From the NCBI GenBank assembly GCA_030340625.1, contig JAOPHQ010000590.1:62001-126000 (forward strand): a stretch of DNA of 64,000 nucleotides. The letters run 5' to 3'. Under the pieces are notes generated by a model, which was given only the letters and a program-made list of their open reading frames with translations, had not been told where the DNA came from and made no database searches. This document shows positions 47,672 to 64,000 of the stretch, one piece after another. Made by a program: the position numbers and the translations under genes. Source of the DNA: Merluccius polli (Eukaryota; Chordata; Actinopteri; Gadiformes; Merlucciidae). Position 1 is the first letter of the stretch. Each line of letters starts with the position of its first letter.

Positions 47672-48348
47672 ATCCCAACTAGCTTCACCTGACGTGATTT
47701 AGCCGCGCCTATTTATCCCGGCTTGGCAATCGTGCAACCGAATAAGCCAGGATACCGCCGAGCAGAATAGTCCAAGCCGCGCTTACTCAATTATCCTGGA
47801 TTTATGTATCCTAGTTTTGTGCAATACCCCCCAGGTCTATGGGGCGGCACGAGTCGTCCAGGAGCGACGCTACGGGGGTACCTTCTGCTGCAAATGTTGA
47901 CGACATGGGTCAGTGCCCAGGCCTCAATATGTGACGAGTTGGGTGTGAGACCGTGTTGGTCTTTTGACTGTTTAATTGAATTAACTTAGAATTACTCATC
48001 AACTTACATTGTTTCACAATCACATGGGCTATAGCCTATAAGGCTGTACACAGAGCCAAACGCACGCGATAAGAGCAGCCAGCGGCACCAACCATGAACA
48101 ATATGGCAATAGCCTATTATTTACAATACAGCTACAGCACAACACAACCCTCTCACTGCCTGGAGAGACGCAACGCCACATACAGTAGTGGGTGGAGCTG
48201 CAGCGCTCCCGCCACGCTTCAAGCGCCTCGTGCAAGCAGGCAACACTTTTTTCATGAATCATGAACTCAAAATACAATTTTATTTCTCTTATTTTACATC
48301 TTTGAGGGAAAACCATGGCCAAAATATCATGTATTTGGCAATCATATC

Positions 48349-48577
48349 CAGTGCCGTTTCTAGCTGTTTGGGGGCCCTATGTGAGATACAATTTTGGGGG
48401 CCCCTATTTTGTCACGGACGACGGGGGAGGGGGGGGGGGTGCACGCGGTCATAACCCACCCCGGACCTAGGGCCGACGGGGGGGGGTGAGGGGGGGGGGG
48501 GGGGGGTTGGGGGGCCCCCTGGTGGCGGTGGGGCCCTATGCAGCCGCATAGTCCGCGTATAGCTAGAAACGGCCCTG
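48349..48577. mobile_element. hAT MITE
   Basis: 229 bp with ends CAGTGCCGTTTCTAGCT and (reverse) CAGGGCCGTTTCTAGCT, flanked by ATCATATC (48341-48348 and 48578-48585). The interior has GGGGGCCCC motifs and long G-runs. It inserted into the outer hAT. Confidence 0.88.
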
Positions 48578-48700
48578 ATCATATCAATATTTTAGAGCTC
48601 CCCCAAAACTTCACAAACCATGTTTCCAGGGGAGCTCAGGTGACCACTAGGGGAGCCATGGCTCCCCCTGCTCCCCCATAACTCGCACCCTGCCTTTTTC

Positions 48701-51060
48701 TAGGCCTATGCTGTTGACCAGCTTACCAGTACTCTTCAATATGTAACAACCTACCTGGATACCAGGAAACCATGGGTGAAGATACAAGACCATCATAAAT
48801 GTCTTCAATGCGGATATTGATTACACAGTATGACAGATGTTTTAGAAAATTAAAAGCCAGTCTCTATTCAGTCTCATGTAATATAATATTTATTTTACAA
48901 CATAACCCACAACAACCAAACATTTCCTAGATGAATCCCATCTGTCCTGGCCCTCATCCTCAGATTCAGCTCTTGTATTTTTTATATTATGTGAATGCAT
49001 ATTATATTACTATACTATACTATACTATTATTTTATTATTATTCAGTTTGAATAGCAGGGGGATTAATAATATTATTATTGCAGTATTCTCCTGGTGGTC
49101 CAATTTAAATCAAAATTACTAAGGTATGGTAATAATAAGATACTATTAAAAAGTAGTTTTTGTTTTATTTATTTGGGGGGTATATGCAACTTTTTTACAG
49201 TATGTTTGAAAAATAAAAAATAGGCCTACTCAAACTTTCCCCGCGCACCACACCCCGCCTGTATATTTTGTTACAGCAACCAGTGAGTGGCTCCCGATAA
49301 GGTGAGCCCTGAGGCCTGCCTCGCTACGTGCTGCAGCTGCCGCACACTGATCTGGCCTATTCCTATTCCTAGTGTTGTGGAGTAACAGGCAAAACGAGAA
49401 AATTAAATATTCACAAAACTTCTAGTTTAGCAGGTATGGTTTCATATACATTCCATATTTCAGTTGTGTTCAGTTGAATTGGTACGGTGAGGATATGGGC
49501 TTATCCGGCAAGCACACATTCCGTCTATGTCACCACATGAATGGTTAATTGAACATACAAATTATTGTTTAAAGGCTTTGTAAGATACAATATCAAACGC
49601 TAGTGCGTTTCCAAAAGGCATATTTTTGTTAGGTAACTCATTGTAATGACACAATCTTAGTCGATAAATATTTCCGGAAAGTCTGAATGATTCATTTGTT
49701 TGATTATCTGTTTTGTTTGATAATCTAAAGCCTAAAGTTTGTTTACGTTTTTCTCTGAGTTTCATGTTGGAACAAATCACAACCTGTAACTTGTTTAACG
49801 CAACTAAGTGGCCTTAAATTAAAAATTAAAAAGACGGTACAATCTGATCTGAAATGGAAACTACACTGAGAGCCATCTGTCATCAAGTAGTCGCGTAATA
49901 AATGGTGAGAAGTAGCTCATCCGAGATCAGAGTCAGGCGACCTCATGATTAGCAAGGGGATTAATTACTATGAGTAGGCGTAATTGTCAAAATGAAACTC
50001 GCCCTTTGTCTTTTTCGGAAATCGCCTACCCAGAACACTATAGGCTAAGGCTACTTATAATTTTAGGCTATCGGCGTGGTGGGCTAATAATGAATAGGCC
50101 TAGGCCTACATTAAAATACAAATAATGCATACAAATTCAGGTAGTTACATGGCAATCAAAGTTATTGAATAAGCATAGGCTACAATTAACATTTTCATGC
50201 AAACACAAAAATAACATAGGCCCATATTTATGATAGGCCTAATTATGTATTAATTAATTAATTAGTATTGGTGTTAATGCATTCAATGAATGGCGACCTT
50301 CTAATTATATAGGCCTACAATTGCTGCCATCAATTTAATTCCAATTATTTAGCCTAAAGTTTTCCGGGTTCGTTATAAGATAACACATATTTGTTCTAAA
50401 TAATAGAAATAGGCCTACATAAATTCCTTGATTTCGTTTTGAATTGTTGATTAGGCCTACAAATTCACCGTGATAATTGTAGGCCTGTCTATTGCGCTTA
50501 TTGTGTTGCGTATAGCGTTCAGACAAAGTGTCATTTATGCCTGTTTCTTATCGGATTATTGTAGAGAACTCGCCTACCGAATTATCTCACCAATAAATCT
50601 TTAAACGCAACACCTTTTTTAGATAGGGCCTATGTAGGCCTAAAGAGATTTTTTTTCTATTGAAGGCCGGGTAACTGGCCAAGCAAACTAGGCCTACAAA
50701 ACATAAACGTGGTCATAAACGTGGTTTAATTTCAAATCAAATCAAACAGGCATATTGATCTTAAAAAGAAAATCTTGTTCACTCAAAAATAAACCTGGAT
50801 AAAAGAAAGTGGATACAATGGCACCTATGCCTAACCCTATTAGTTGAGAGATCAATTTCATTCACTCAAATAAAATAGCAAACCTTGCGACATAAAAATT
50901 ACAACCAGACAGCGGATATAGCGAATGGCTGAATTAGTCCTAGGTGCATTGAAGTTGTTACTCAGACACGTCCATATTGGCCCTCTCCTCCCCTCTCGCC
51001 CAGGCCTACCTTTGGACTGCAACACGTCACGTGGTACAGCCCGTACAAATGTTCCAGTAG
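48701..51060. other. gata5 upstream region
   Basis: Unique, AT-rich DNA without a credible gene. It shows many copies of the palindrome TAGGCCTA or its halves. Upstream control elements of gata5 may lie here, but none can be identified from the sequence alone. Confidence 0.5.
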
Positions 51061-51344
51061 GGAGCGAATAGGAGCACATGTTATATCAGCAATTATCAGC
51101 GACACGAAGAGGAACGACTGGAATCGCCTGGGACGAAACAAAACATTCGTTTTTTACTTTAAACTCCTGCTAACAACGTTTCTCCGGACACACTTTTGAT
51201 TTGGATAAGCGGAGCCTATATTTGGGAAGTTCGGCGGCCATCCCCAACGCTCTCTCCGTGCAGTGAACAAGTTTGCCTGCTGCGCTGCGCTATTGAGATC
51301 TGCAGATACCCGGGGCAGTTTTATCATCCGACCGTCCTTATCAG
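51061..51344 (+). promoter_or_regulatory. gata5: Probable gata5 promoter and non-coding exon 1
   Basis: A locally GC-richer stretch before the gene ends in a good splice donor (TCAG, then GTGAGA, at 51345). Vertebrate GATA4/5/6 genes have a non-coding first exon, which fits. Two or three TTATCAGC/TTATCAGG sites (51093-51103 and 51338-51344) are GATA-factor binding motifs in reverse and could allow autoregulation. The transcription start is not fixed; a TTATATCAG at about 51080 is a weak TATA candidate. Confidence 0.5.
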
Positions 51345-52005
51345 GTGAGATAATGTAAGGAGAGCCCTTGGAATTAAATTGTAGGCTCCTCCAATGTGCA
51401 GCACGCGGCGATTATCAATTTGCGTTGCTATTGATAGAAATATATGCAAGTAAGATATGGATAGGACTATCTGGCTATTGTGTTTTGGTTGATGTGAATA
51501 TTATGATTTAATGGCATACAGCGAACACTCGCTCAGGATATCTGGGCTCGCTATAGATAGGGCTATTTCATTTCAAGCTATCAGCAGTTTGTCATTTCTA
51601 ATCAATGTAGGCCTAATGCATTTATATGAACGATGCAGTTGAACTATGATTGATAATAATCAACTTGTGAGTTATGTATGAGTAGTTTTGCCGTAGCCGT
51701 CAAGTAGGCTATAGAGCTATAGTTTTAAGGAATTAACTCGAAACAAAATATAGCCAACATTATTATGAATTATGTTTACGCTATAGCCCGCCAGTTAGGT
51801 CTATTAAAGAGTGGTTGTATTTGTTTTTTAATCAGTGACTGATTTACTTATTTCATTTATTTTTTCATTGAAAGGGCAATACACTACAGTACACAATACA
51901 TCCAATTGAAAGAAAAAAAATCATCGAGGAGCGAGGACGCGCATTGACAACATCCTCATTCGGAGACATTTCTGATTTTGAGGAGACGGGGACATAATCG
52001 TCAAC

Positions 52006-56892
<4,887 letters not shown>

Positions 56893-58220
56893 AGCATGAG
56901 ACCAAAGAAGAACGCTGCTCCCACGGACAAACAATATCTGGATACACTCTCTCTCTCTCTGATTACAGCCAAACGTTTCTCTTCACTAATGGTTGAAACC
57001 TACTCAGTGGCAGAACTGAAGCACACTTTCATCTGCATATCAGGACTTGATATGACTCATAGTACCAGCCTTGAACAAACCTCATGCAGTTTCCTTTCTA
57101 AAGGGCTTTTTGAATCACATATTGGCTGTGGCAGAGCGGATGGTCAAGAGCAAGAGCTTTGCAACCACGGCTTTGCTGGCCTGTAAGTTCAAGCCGGATT
57201 TGATGCAGGGTACCTTAGGTCCACTCACACTATGACTTCATATTGAACTATTGTAACAGTTGAACAGCACAACACAGCAGTTCATCTGGAGCTTTTCAGT
57301 TGAGTTAAACCTGGAATGACTAGTTTAAAGGAGGCAGCGATGGGCCTGGTTCCCGAAGACTCCTTAGCCTGAAGCTGATGTCCAACAAAACACTACCTAA
57401 ATTGAAATGGCCTCGCAAGAGAAAGGACCCAAGACAATCAAACAGAATGTACAGTGTTTAAGTACTATCCCACCATTTTGTTCTGTAATTGTTGTTGCTA
57501 TTGCTGGTGGTGCTCGCTGCTATAGCCGACAATTGTTTTTTACGCAGTGTTTCACAAGAAGATAATCACAGTTTATTACAACATGTTATTGTCATCACAA
57601 ACATTAACAAGCCAGAGGAGGGGAGGGGGACATCTTTTTTTTATTACTGCTGAGTATGCCTCATTACCCATGTGTAGATGATTAACCTTCATAGATACAT
57701 TATTTATGTTGAGATAAGGACAGTTTAAAGTCATTGCCAACACTAAAGCAAGCCAATTATAACTCACAGCTCATTGCTCCCCTTTTTCAGAATGACTGGT
57801 TTGTAGAAAAGCCTCGGATTGATAATGTATGGATTAGATTTTTGTTTTTGCATATTGTGTTATGCTGACATTGACAAAGTACCATTGGTAAACTGTATCT
57901 AATGTTCATTCATAGTTCATGTATATCTGGACCAGTATGTTTGATTCTGAGGTCAAAATATCAAATCATTTCCTAATTACATACTGTATTATCTTTTGGA
58001 AAAAAATAATAAGTGCAATGGGTCTGTTATTTTCCCCAAAAAACAATTATTTTAAACATATTATTTTAATTTTATTGGCTGTATTTCGTTGATATCATAA
58101 GGGATTTTATGGTTATAATGTTTTGAGAAGTGTTTATGAATTGCCAAGCCTCTTAATCTTGTTTTTGAAATGCTCTTTAAAATCTGTAAAACATTAATAA
58201 ACCAATTCCTAATTTATTGC
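56893..58220 (+). other. gata5: gata5 3' UTR
   Basis: About 1.3 kb after the stop, AT-rich, without a credible gene. It ends at the poly(A) signal at 58196. The transcript end at about 58215-58225 is inferred from that signal. Confidence 0.7.
58196..58201 (+). terminator. gata5: Poly(A) signal of gata5
   Basis: Canonical AATAAA, 1.3 kb after the stop codon and followed by a T-rich stretch. Confidence 0.65.
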
Positions 58221-58221
58221 A

Positions 58222-58784
58222 TTTATCACTGGGAATTTATTTGCCAATCCGTCCTATGATAAGGTTTGAAGTACATTTCTGCAATATACTGAATTTTATT
58301 TTAACTTGTAACTTCACACTTTGTGGGTGTTGAATACATTTATTTTCCTTTAAAAAGTGTGAATGTGAAAATGTCATTAGTCTCGGTATTTCCACTTTGC
58401 ACATTTCATTTTTAGATAATAACCATATGAAAATTGGAATTATTATCTAATTCATATTCAGTGGATGCATCCAATTCCTATACTGTAATCTAAAACATGT
58501 CTTGTGGACCATGTACACCAGGTAACAGCATTATTTATTTGTGGGTGTGCAAGCTCTATTGTGCTTGCCTAGCTTGCCATGTGTCTGTCACAATTATATC
58601 TGCATGTGTATGCACACACATGCCTACATAGGTATTTGTGTGTTTGTGTGTGTGTATGTGTGTGTGTAAGGAGGGAGTGTTCTCCTATTGGTTGCTCAAG
58701 CCTACCAAAGGTTATGTTCCAACTCTGCTTTATTGCCTATTGGTCCCACTCCTGGCTGGCACCGGAGGGGCGGGGCACCAAAGG

Positions 58785-58880
<96 letters not shown>

Positions 58881-59184
58881 ACACACTGAGCAGCAGCAAT
58901 GCTGCTTAACTGTCTCCATGGCGACAGAGGCACCACCAAATCAACCAGGCACCTCTGTATGGCTGTTGGCCATGTTGCCATTCTCTTATCTAGTCAAGCA
59001 GTGTGTTCTTGCAGTGGGGGGCCATATTGGTCTGCTCAGGCCGAGAAACAGATCTCCTACTGCTAATGCAATGGCAGTTTTTTTATCCACATATCATTCA
59101 GTGATTTAACATATGTAGAGTTCAGTTGCATAATTACAAAACGTATATAAATACCCCCCCAGCTCACCCACCCATACACACATA

Positions 59185-59251
<67 letters not shown>

Positions 59252-59312
59252 GGATACGTGTGCACACACAAACACACACATGCGCGCACATGCATGCGCA
59301 CACATACACACA

Positions 59313-59357
<45 letters not shown>

Positions 59358-59372
59358 GCACATGCACGCACA

Positions 59373-59462
<90 letters not shown>

Positions 59463-60200
59463 AACACAGCTCTAATCGACCCCATAATACCTTTTTATTG
59501 TTAGAGCAGTTAGTTGTTAGTTGTTAGTGGGCATTTTTTGTGTGAGTGTTAAACAGATGGGGCCCTCAACACAGTGGAGCAGGGGCCCTCCCAGATGCAT
59601 TTACATTCAATCACCTGTGAATTGAGTGCGTTCATTAGAGCTAGGGGACAGTAAAAGTCCCTGGTGTGTGACTGCCATTTGTGTGCGGGTGTAAAGAGAA
59701 TAAAAGGGGGAAGGTTAAGGAGAGGGCGGATCTTAAGGGGTCCTGATGTTATCTCATTCGGACTTGCAGCCAGCCGCCCCCCACACACACACACACATAC
59801 ACACACACACACACACACACTCCCACCCCTCCCTCGCCATTACATCAGGCGGGTTTACGCTTCCTACCCTCGTGAACCATTTCAGATCTCAATATCGTTG
59901 TTTTATACTATGTTGGCTATTTTGTACTATGTTTATGTTATGTTGTCTTTTGTTACGTTATGTTATTTTACCGTAATATGGCCATCTGGTTCTTTTTAAG
60001 CTGTCTGCCTCTGTGTCTTGTCTTAATTCTCTATGATACGATATAGCCAAGTAGGGTTCAGTGAGGAGTAAGCTTTTATAAGCAGAGGAAATTCTTCAGA
60101 CGGTATATGGTTGCATTTTATTTTGAGGTGTGTTTGATTTTAATATGTATAGTATATAAATTAACCCAAGAATTGTTTATTTTTCTTCATGGAAATGTTT
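58222..60200. other. Non-coding DNA with AC/GT arrays
   Basis: No gene seen. GT at 58638-58668, AC at 58789-58886, compound AC at 59169-59466, AC at 59782-59820. Open frames over these are runs of Thr-His or Cys-Val and not real. Confidence 0.75.
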
Positions 60201-60212
60201 CTCGTTGTGTGT

Positions 60213-60235
60213 GTATGCGCATGTGAGCATGTGCC

Positions 60236-60266
<31 letters not shown>

Positions 60267-60300
60267 GTTTGTGTGCATGTGTGTGTGTGTGTTTCTGTCT
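60213..60300. repeat. GT-rich microsatellite
   Basis: Imperfect GT array interrupted by GC and AT steps. Confidence 0.8.
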
Positions 60301-60339
60301 GTTTGTGTGTCTGTGTTGTCACTTGAGTCAAAACCACTC

Positions 60340-60602
60340 ACCGATTGTCAGCGCGGGGGGGGGGTGCTGGTGCGCGATTGTCAGCGGGGGGGGGGGGGGG
60401 GGGGGGGGGGTGCTGGTGCGCGATTGTCAGCCGGGGGGGGGGGCCTATATCGCCTATGCCTAGAGCCGGCCCTGAAGACATAATAATATCCGTTTTTAGA
60501 ATAGTGGAAGTTTGTTTGTTTTTTTCCTTTTTTTTTTGGCGCCCCCTGGATGTGCGGCGCCCTTAGCATTTGCCTATACCGCCTATGCCACGGGCCGGCC
60601 CT
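60340..60602. mobile_element. Remnants of two hAT-type elements
   Basis: Two hAT-like right ends in the same direction: GCCTAGAGCCGGCCCTG (to 60475) and GCCACGGGCCGGCCCTG (to 60602). The first follows three copies of a box GCGATTGTCAGC plus G-runs. No matching left ends or duplications could be assigned. Confidence 0.55.
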
Positions 60603-60878
60603 GTGTGTTTGGGTGTGTGTGTGGACAGAGAGTGAGAAAGTGTGCAACATATTCAGTCTGTGAATCAAAACCTTCAGCTCTGTTGTCTGACAAGCAATTG
60701 CCCCCAAAGCTCCCATTTATCCTTTTTGTGTGTTTGCGTGTGTATGTGCTGAAATATAACAGTTTAAACTGTGAGTGAGTAGATTGGGAAACCATAACAG
60801 TGTGTGTGTGTGTGTGTATACCTGAACGTGTGTGTGTGTGAGTGTGTGTATGTGTTCTGAAAAGGCCTGTAAATCCAT

Positions 60879-60942
60879 AGTCCTCTCTTTATGCATCTGT
60901 TGAAGGTATTTTCACCTTCAACAGATGCATAAAGAGAGGACT
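60879..60942. repeat. Perfect hairpin, 29-bp stem, 6-nt loop
   Basis: The stem 60879-60907 is exactly complementary to 60914-60942, with the core CTTTATGCATCTGTTGAAGG. The flanks are unrelated. It could be a tiny foldback element or a small-RNA precursor; the sequence does not decide. Confidence 0.75.
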
Positions 60943-61324
60943 TTTGTCTGGCAACCACCTCTAACCGTCAAATGCAATGCATGACTGCATGCACGTTTGT
61001 GTTGGCAGCTATAGGTGCTAAGGATGGTGGCCGGGGTACAGGTCCAGTCAACAGGGGGTCAAGCCTCCTGTTAGAACACAGCCAGGTTTCCCCTCCCCAG
61101 AGAACCCCTCTCTATTGTGATTACCTTTCTATTCCCTGATGCTCTCAACAGTAGGCCCACATCTGTTTCTAGGTGGAATAGAAGCACCAGCCAATTTACA
61201 CAAGAGCGCGAAGCTCTTGTGTGTGAAAATGTGAAGAATGATCAAATATTCGCTATATGTTTACACAGTGCAGGAAAATGCTATTTAAGATATGTTTAAA
61301 GTAGTAAGAACAGCACATGTGCAC

Positions 61325-61415
61325 ATATGCACATGTATGTGCATGTGTGTATGTGTGTTTGTGTGTGTGTGCGTGTGTGTGTGTGTGTGTGTGCACGTGT
61401 GTGTGTATGTGTAGT
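61325..61415. repeat. GT-rich microsatellite
   Basis: Compound GT array with GCAT interruptions. Confidence 0.8.
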
Positions 61416-61935
61416 AAAAAACACAGTAAAAAGCACACTACACTTCCAAGAACACAACCTCACAAGTCTAAAGGTCAAAGAATGAGGAGGGCTAAGGTGG
61501 AAATATAACAAGGGCTCCATAAACCAAAGTACAACTTGTCACACAAATTACACAGAGGCAGAATGCAAATATGTGCAAAAACATACACAAATACCATCAA
61601 TACAAGCAACCAAGTAAACACACAAGCTCACACACAAACACATACAAGCACACACCTTATTTGAGCTTCTAGGTCATAACAGTTTTAAACATGACTAGTG
61701 ATGTATTGATAATATGTTGCAATAGATTTTTGCAAAAGGTGCACATAAGAAAATACCACCTGTTTAATTTGCTGGCATGTTATACATCTTTTAAGTAATG
61801 TAAAAATCTGGCACCTATCAGTAATATTTTCTATGACAGGTCCTAACATGACCTAAGGTCTGTGGTCGCAAAGGTGTTCTCACCCCATTGTCAACTACCC
61901 AACTACCCTCTCTATAGTAAGTTGCCCCCCCTCCA

Positions 61936-62064
<129 letters not shown>

Positions 62065-62845
62065 CACCCTAGTCTTCTAAATATTGAAGCTGGGTTGATT
62101 TGATAAAAAAGATTTAAGAGCATGTCTTTTACATTTACAAAAACTAGGGACTAAATAAGCAATTAGTGTAAGTGAATCTAGACACATGCACGGCCAGAAG
62201 CTGAAACTAAACTGACATATAATGAAACAAAATGCTCTCTAGCCTATGGCCCGTAGAGGTACATTGTAGTATAGTAAAAGGAGACAGGTTTGTTTGAGAG
62301 GCATGAAGTAAACCCTCTCTCATTGCGCATGGTTCATTCATGCTCTTATCTAGAGTCAATAACACATACGTCCATCAGCAGAGAGCTTACACACAGGTCA
62401 ATATTTCATCACCTTATGCCTAGAAAATGTGGGGGGAGAAGAGACTTATGGGCTGGCTTGGTTTGACTTGGTTTGACTCGGCGCATCAGCCAAGGACGGC
62501 AGGGATTGGCATCTCCATTACAACAGGGATATTCGCTTGAAGGTGTGTCTTTAACTGATGCGGTCAACTTGAGTCGACGTTTAAAAGCAGCGCCCTCCAT
62601 AGTGCTGTTTATTTATCATCATGGTTCTTCAGGCTGTTTTTGCTTGGCATCTACCGCTTATTGCAGTTGAAACAGATGAACAAGTATAGTCTGACAGCGG
62701 ACACATTTTAAACATGCCACTGAATCGTCACTGAATGATGATGAAGCCTGTCTATGGAACGCGGATTGGTAAACATCTGGCATGGCTCGCCGTGGCCAAA
62801 AGTGGCAATGGAAAAACCCCAAGTGAGTAGTAGCAGATGAGAAAG

Positions 62846-62863
62846 TAAGAAAGAAAGAAAGAC

Positions 62864-62898
<35 letters not shown>

Positions 62899-62899
62899 A
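62846..62899. repeat. AAAG microsatellite
   Basis: Thirteen or so AAAG units with one GACA interruption. Confidence 0.85.
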
Positions 62900-63341
62900 T
62901 GCAAAAACCCTAAATAAGCTCAGTGTAGTTTTATTTCCACCACTCGATGAATCACACGTTCCACTAATATAATTAGCTGTGACCCCACAAAACCAGGATC
63001 TATTCTCAGAAAGAATCCATTTTTAGTAAAAAAAACACGTAACATAAAAAAACACGTAACCCAGAACAACAGGACAGGCAGAGCGAGGCCTAAAATAAGG
63101 CGGAAAACAAGGGTGATGGATTGTGCGGAGACACATGGAGAACGATGACTTCCACTTGTGAGAGTTTGATTGTTTCCTTGAGAGGAAAAGGTTAGAGGAA
63201 GTAGGATAGAGGGTGTAGAAGGGCTGGTGGTGGTGGGGGGGGGGGAATGGAATAGAATGGATGTGGAGGGGGGGTAGGGTTCTTCAGGGAAAATGGAAGG
63301 CTCACCAAACGTCCCATGTAGAAATGGTCACACAACCACTT

Positions 63342-63459
<118 letters not shown>

Positions 63460-64000
63460 AGGGCTGTAGTACTTGAGTGTTGAGACCAATTCTTGATGGT
63501 CTCTGTCTCATCTTGGACCCGGAGTCAATTTGACTCAATATATACGTTAAATTAGTCTCGGATGAATTGGTCTTGGAAGACTCATTCTGAGAAGAGACCA
63601 AAGCTGAGTTTGAAATCGCATAACTACATATTTTTTTTAATGCTTTTAGAATTTTAGGATTTCCAAGAAAGTGCCCAGCAGCAAATGCTTAAAGTCTTTT
63701 CAGATAGTAAAGATCATGCATCAAGAGCATACAAGAGCAAAGAGACCAGCATAATTAATAACATTGAATGAGCATATTTCATGAATATAACAAAATTAAA
63801 ATGCACCAAAATCGCCTTCGGTCTAGGTTTCTCTGGCTTGATTCACCAATGACTCAATCTGGACTTGAACTCGACCAAGGTGGTCTCGACTACAACCCTG
63901 ACACACACACACACACACACTGACATAACATGCATGCAAAATAAAATTATGCTCATATTCATGGTCATATTTTTTTGTCAGAGTTGTTAATCCATACACT

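Larger units (their letters stand above)
39890..47958. mobile_element. Giant foldback element with about 1.56-kb inverted arms
   Basis: Ends CAACACGGTCTCACACC and the exact reverse complement, with the 8-bp duplication GTCTTTTG (39882-39889 and 47959-47966). After removal of three later insertions the left arm (39890-40273 plus 43103-44279) and right arm (45116-45330, 46127-47213, 47672-47958) are inverted copies of each other along their whole length, about 98 percent by eye. The loop (44280-45115) is non-coding. The 8-bp duplication fits hAT or P-type cut-and-paste, but the terminal sequence does not let me decide. No gene of its own was found. Confidence 0.8.
39576..48692. mobile_element. 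Outer hAT element holding a nest of younger elements
   Basis: Ends CAGTGTGCGAATTAT and (reverse) CAGGGTGCGAGTTAT, with the 8-bp duplication CCTTTTTC (39568-39575 and 48693-48700). Its own sequence is only about 800 bp (39576-39889, 47967-48348, 48586-48692); the rest is later insertions. No transposase is seen. Confidence 0.78.

Noticed and set aside
58579..59527. Thr-His and Cys-Val repeat proteins
   Set aside because: Translations of AC/GT microsatellites.

Overview
The window is a piece of a ray-finned (teleost) fish genome. The evidence is one clearly recognisable vertebrate developmental gene, gata5, set in a dense field of fish-type transposable elements (L2 and L1 LINEs, hAT, P-like and LTR elements) and long AC/GT microsatellites. 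No rRNA, tRNA or CRISPR array was seen. I cannot name the species.

Left third (1-18.9 kb). A plus-strand gene of an uncharacterised, transposon-associated protein family (called E1 here; fragments at 4706-5607 and 11651-12497) was hit twice by the same minus-strand LTR retrotransposon. The copy at 5608-11650 is complete: two 390-bp LTRs, a tRNA-Trp-type primer binding site, a purine tract and a 4-bp target duplication. It has no recognisable coding capacity. A second copy runs off the left edge (1-4705). A diverged relative of the E1 protein (E2, minus strand, 14155-18255) lies between imperfect inverted repeats at 13262-13800 and 18425-18866. E2 is interrupted by a hAT element (16341-17481), which itself holds a 41-bp foldback with its own 8-bp target duplication.

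Middle (18.9-39.5 kb). A nearly full-length minus-strand L2 LINE (18874-23455), a hAT with a first transposase exon (23688-24457), an LTR/PBS remnant, a solo LTR swollen by a minisatellite (25448-26610), a truncated L2 (26903-27330), a full-length but decayed L1-type LINE (27408-32938) and a short hAT (33102-33485). After that comes about 5 kb of mostly unique, non-coding DNA with microsatellites.

Nested tower (39568-48700). Target duplications let the order of insertion be read. A hAT (39576-48692) contains a palindromic foldback element (39890-47958, arms about 1.56 kb). The left arm received a P-element-like transposon (40274-43102; 31-bp terminal repeats, 8-bp target duplication). The right arm, which still shows that site empty, received a hAT (45331-46126) and a P-type MITE carrying the start of a THAP-like exon (47214-47671). 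A hAT MITE sits at 48349-48577.

Right third (48.7-64 kb). gata5 is on the plus strand: a probable non-coding first exon ending at 51344, coding exons from 52006 to 56892 (382 codons, both GATA zinc fingers intact), and a poly(A) signal at 58196. Downstream there is only AC/GT-rich DNA, hAT debris and a perfect 29-bp-stem hairpin. gata5 is the only host gene I can support. The rest of the coding-looking sequence belongs to mobile elements and is mostly broken.
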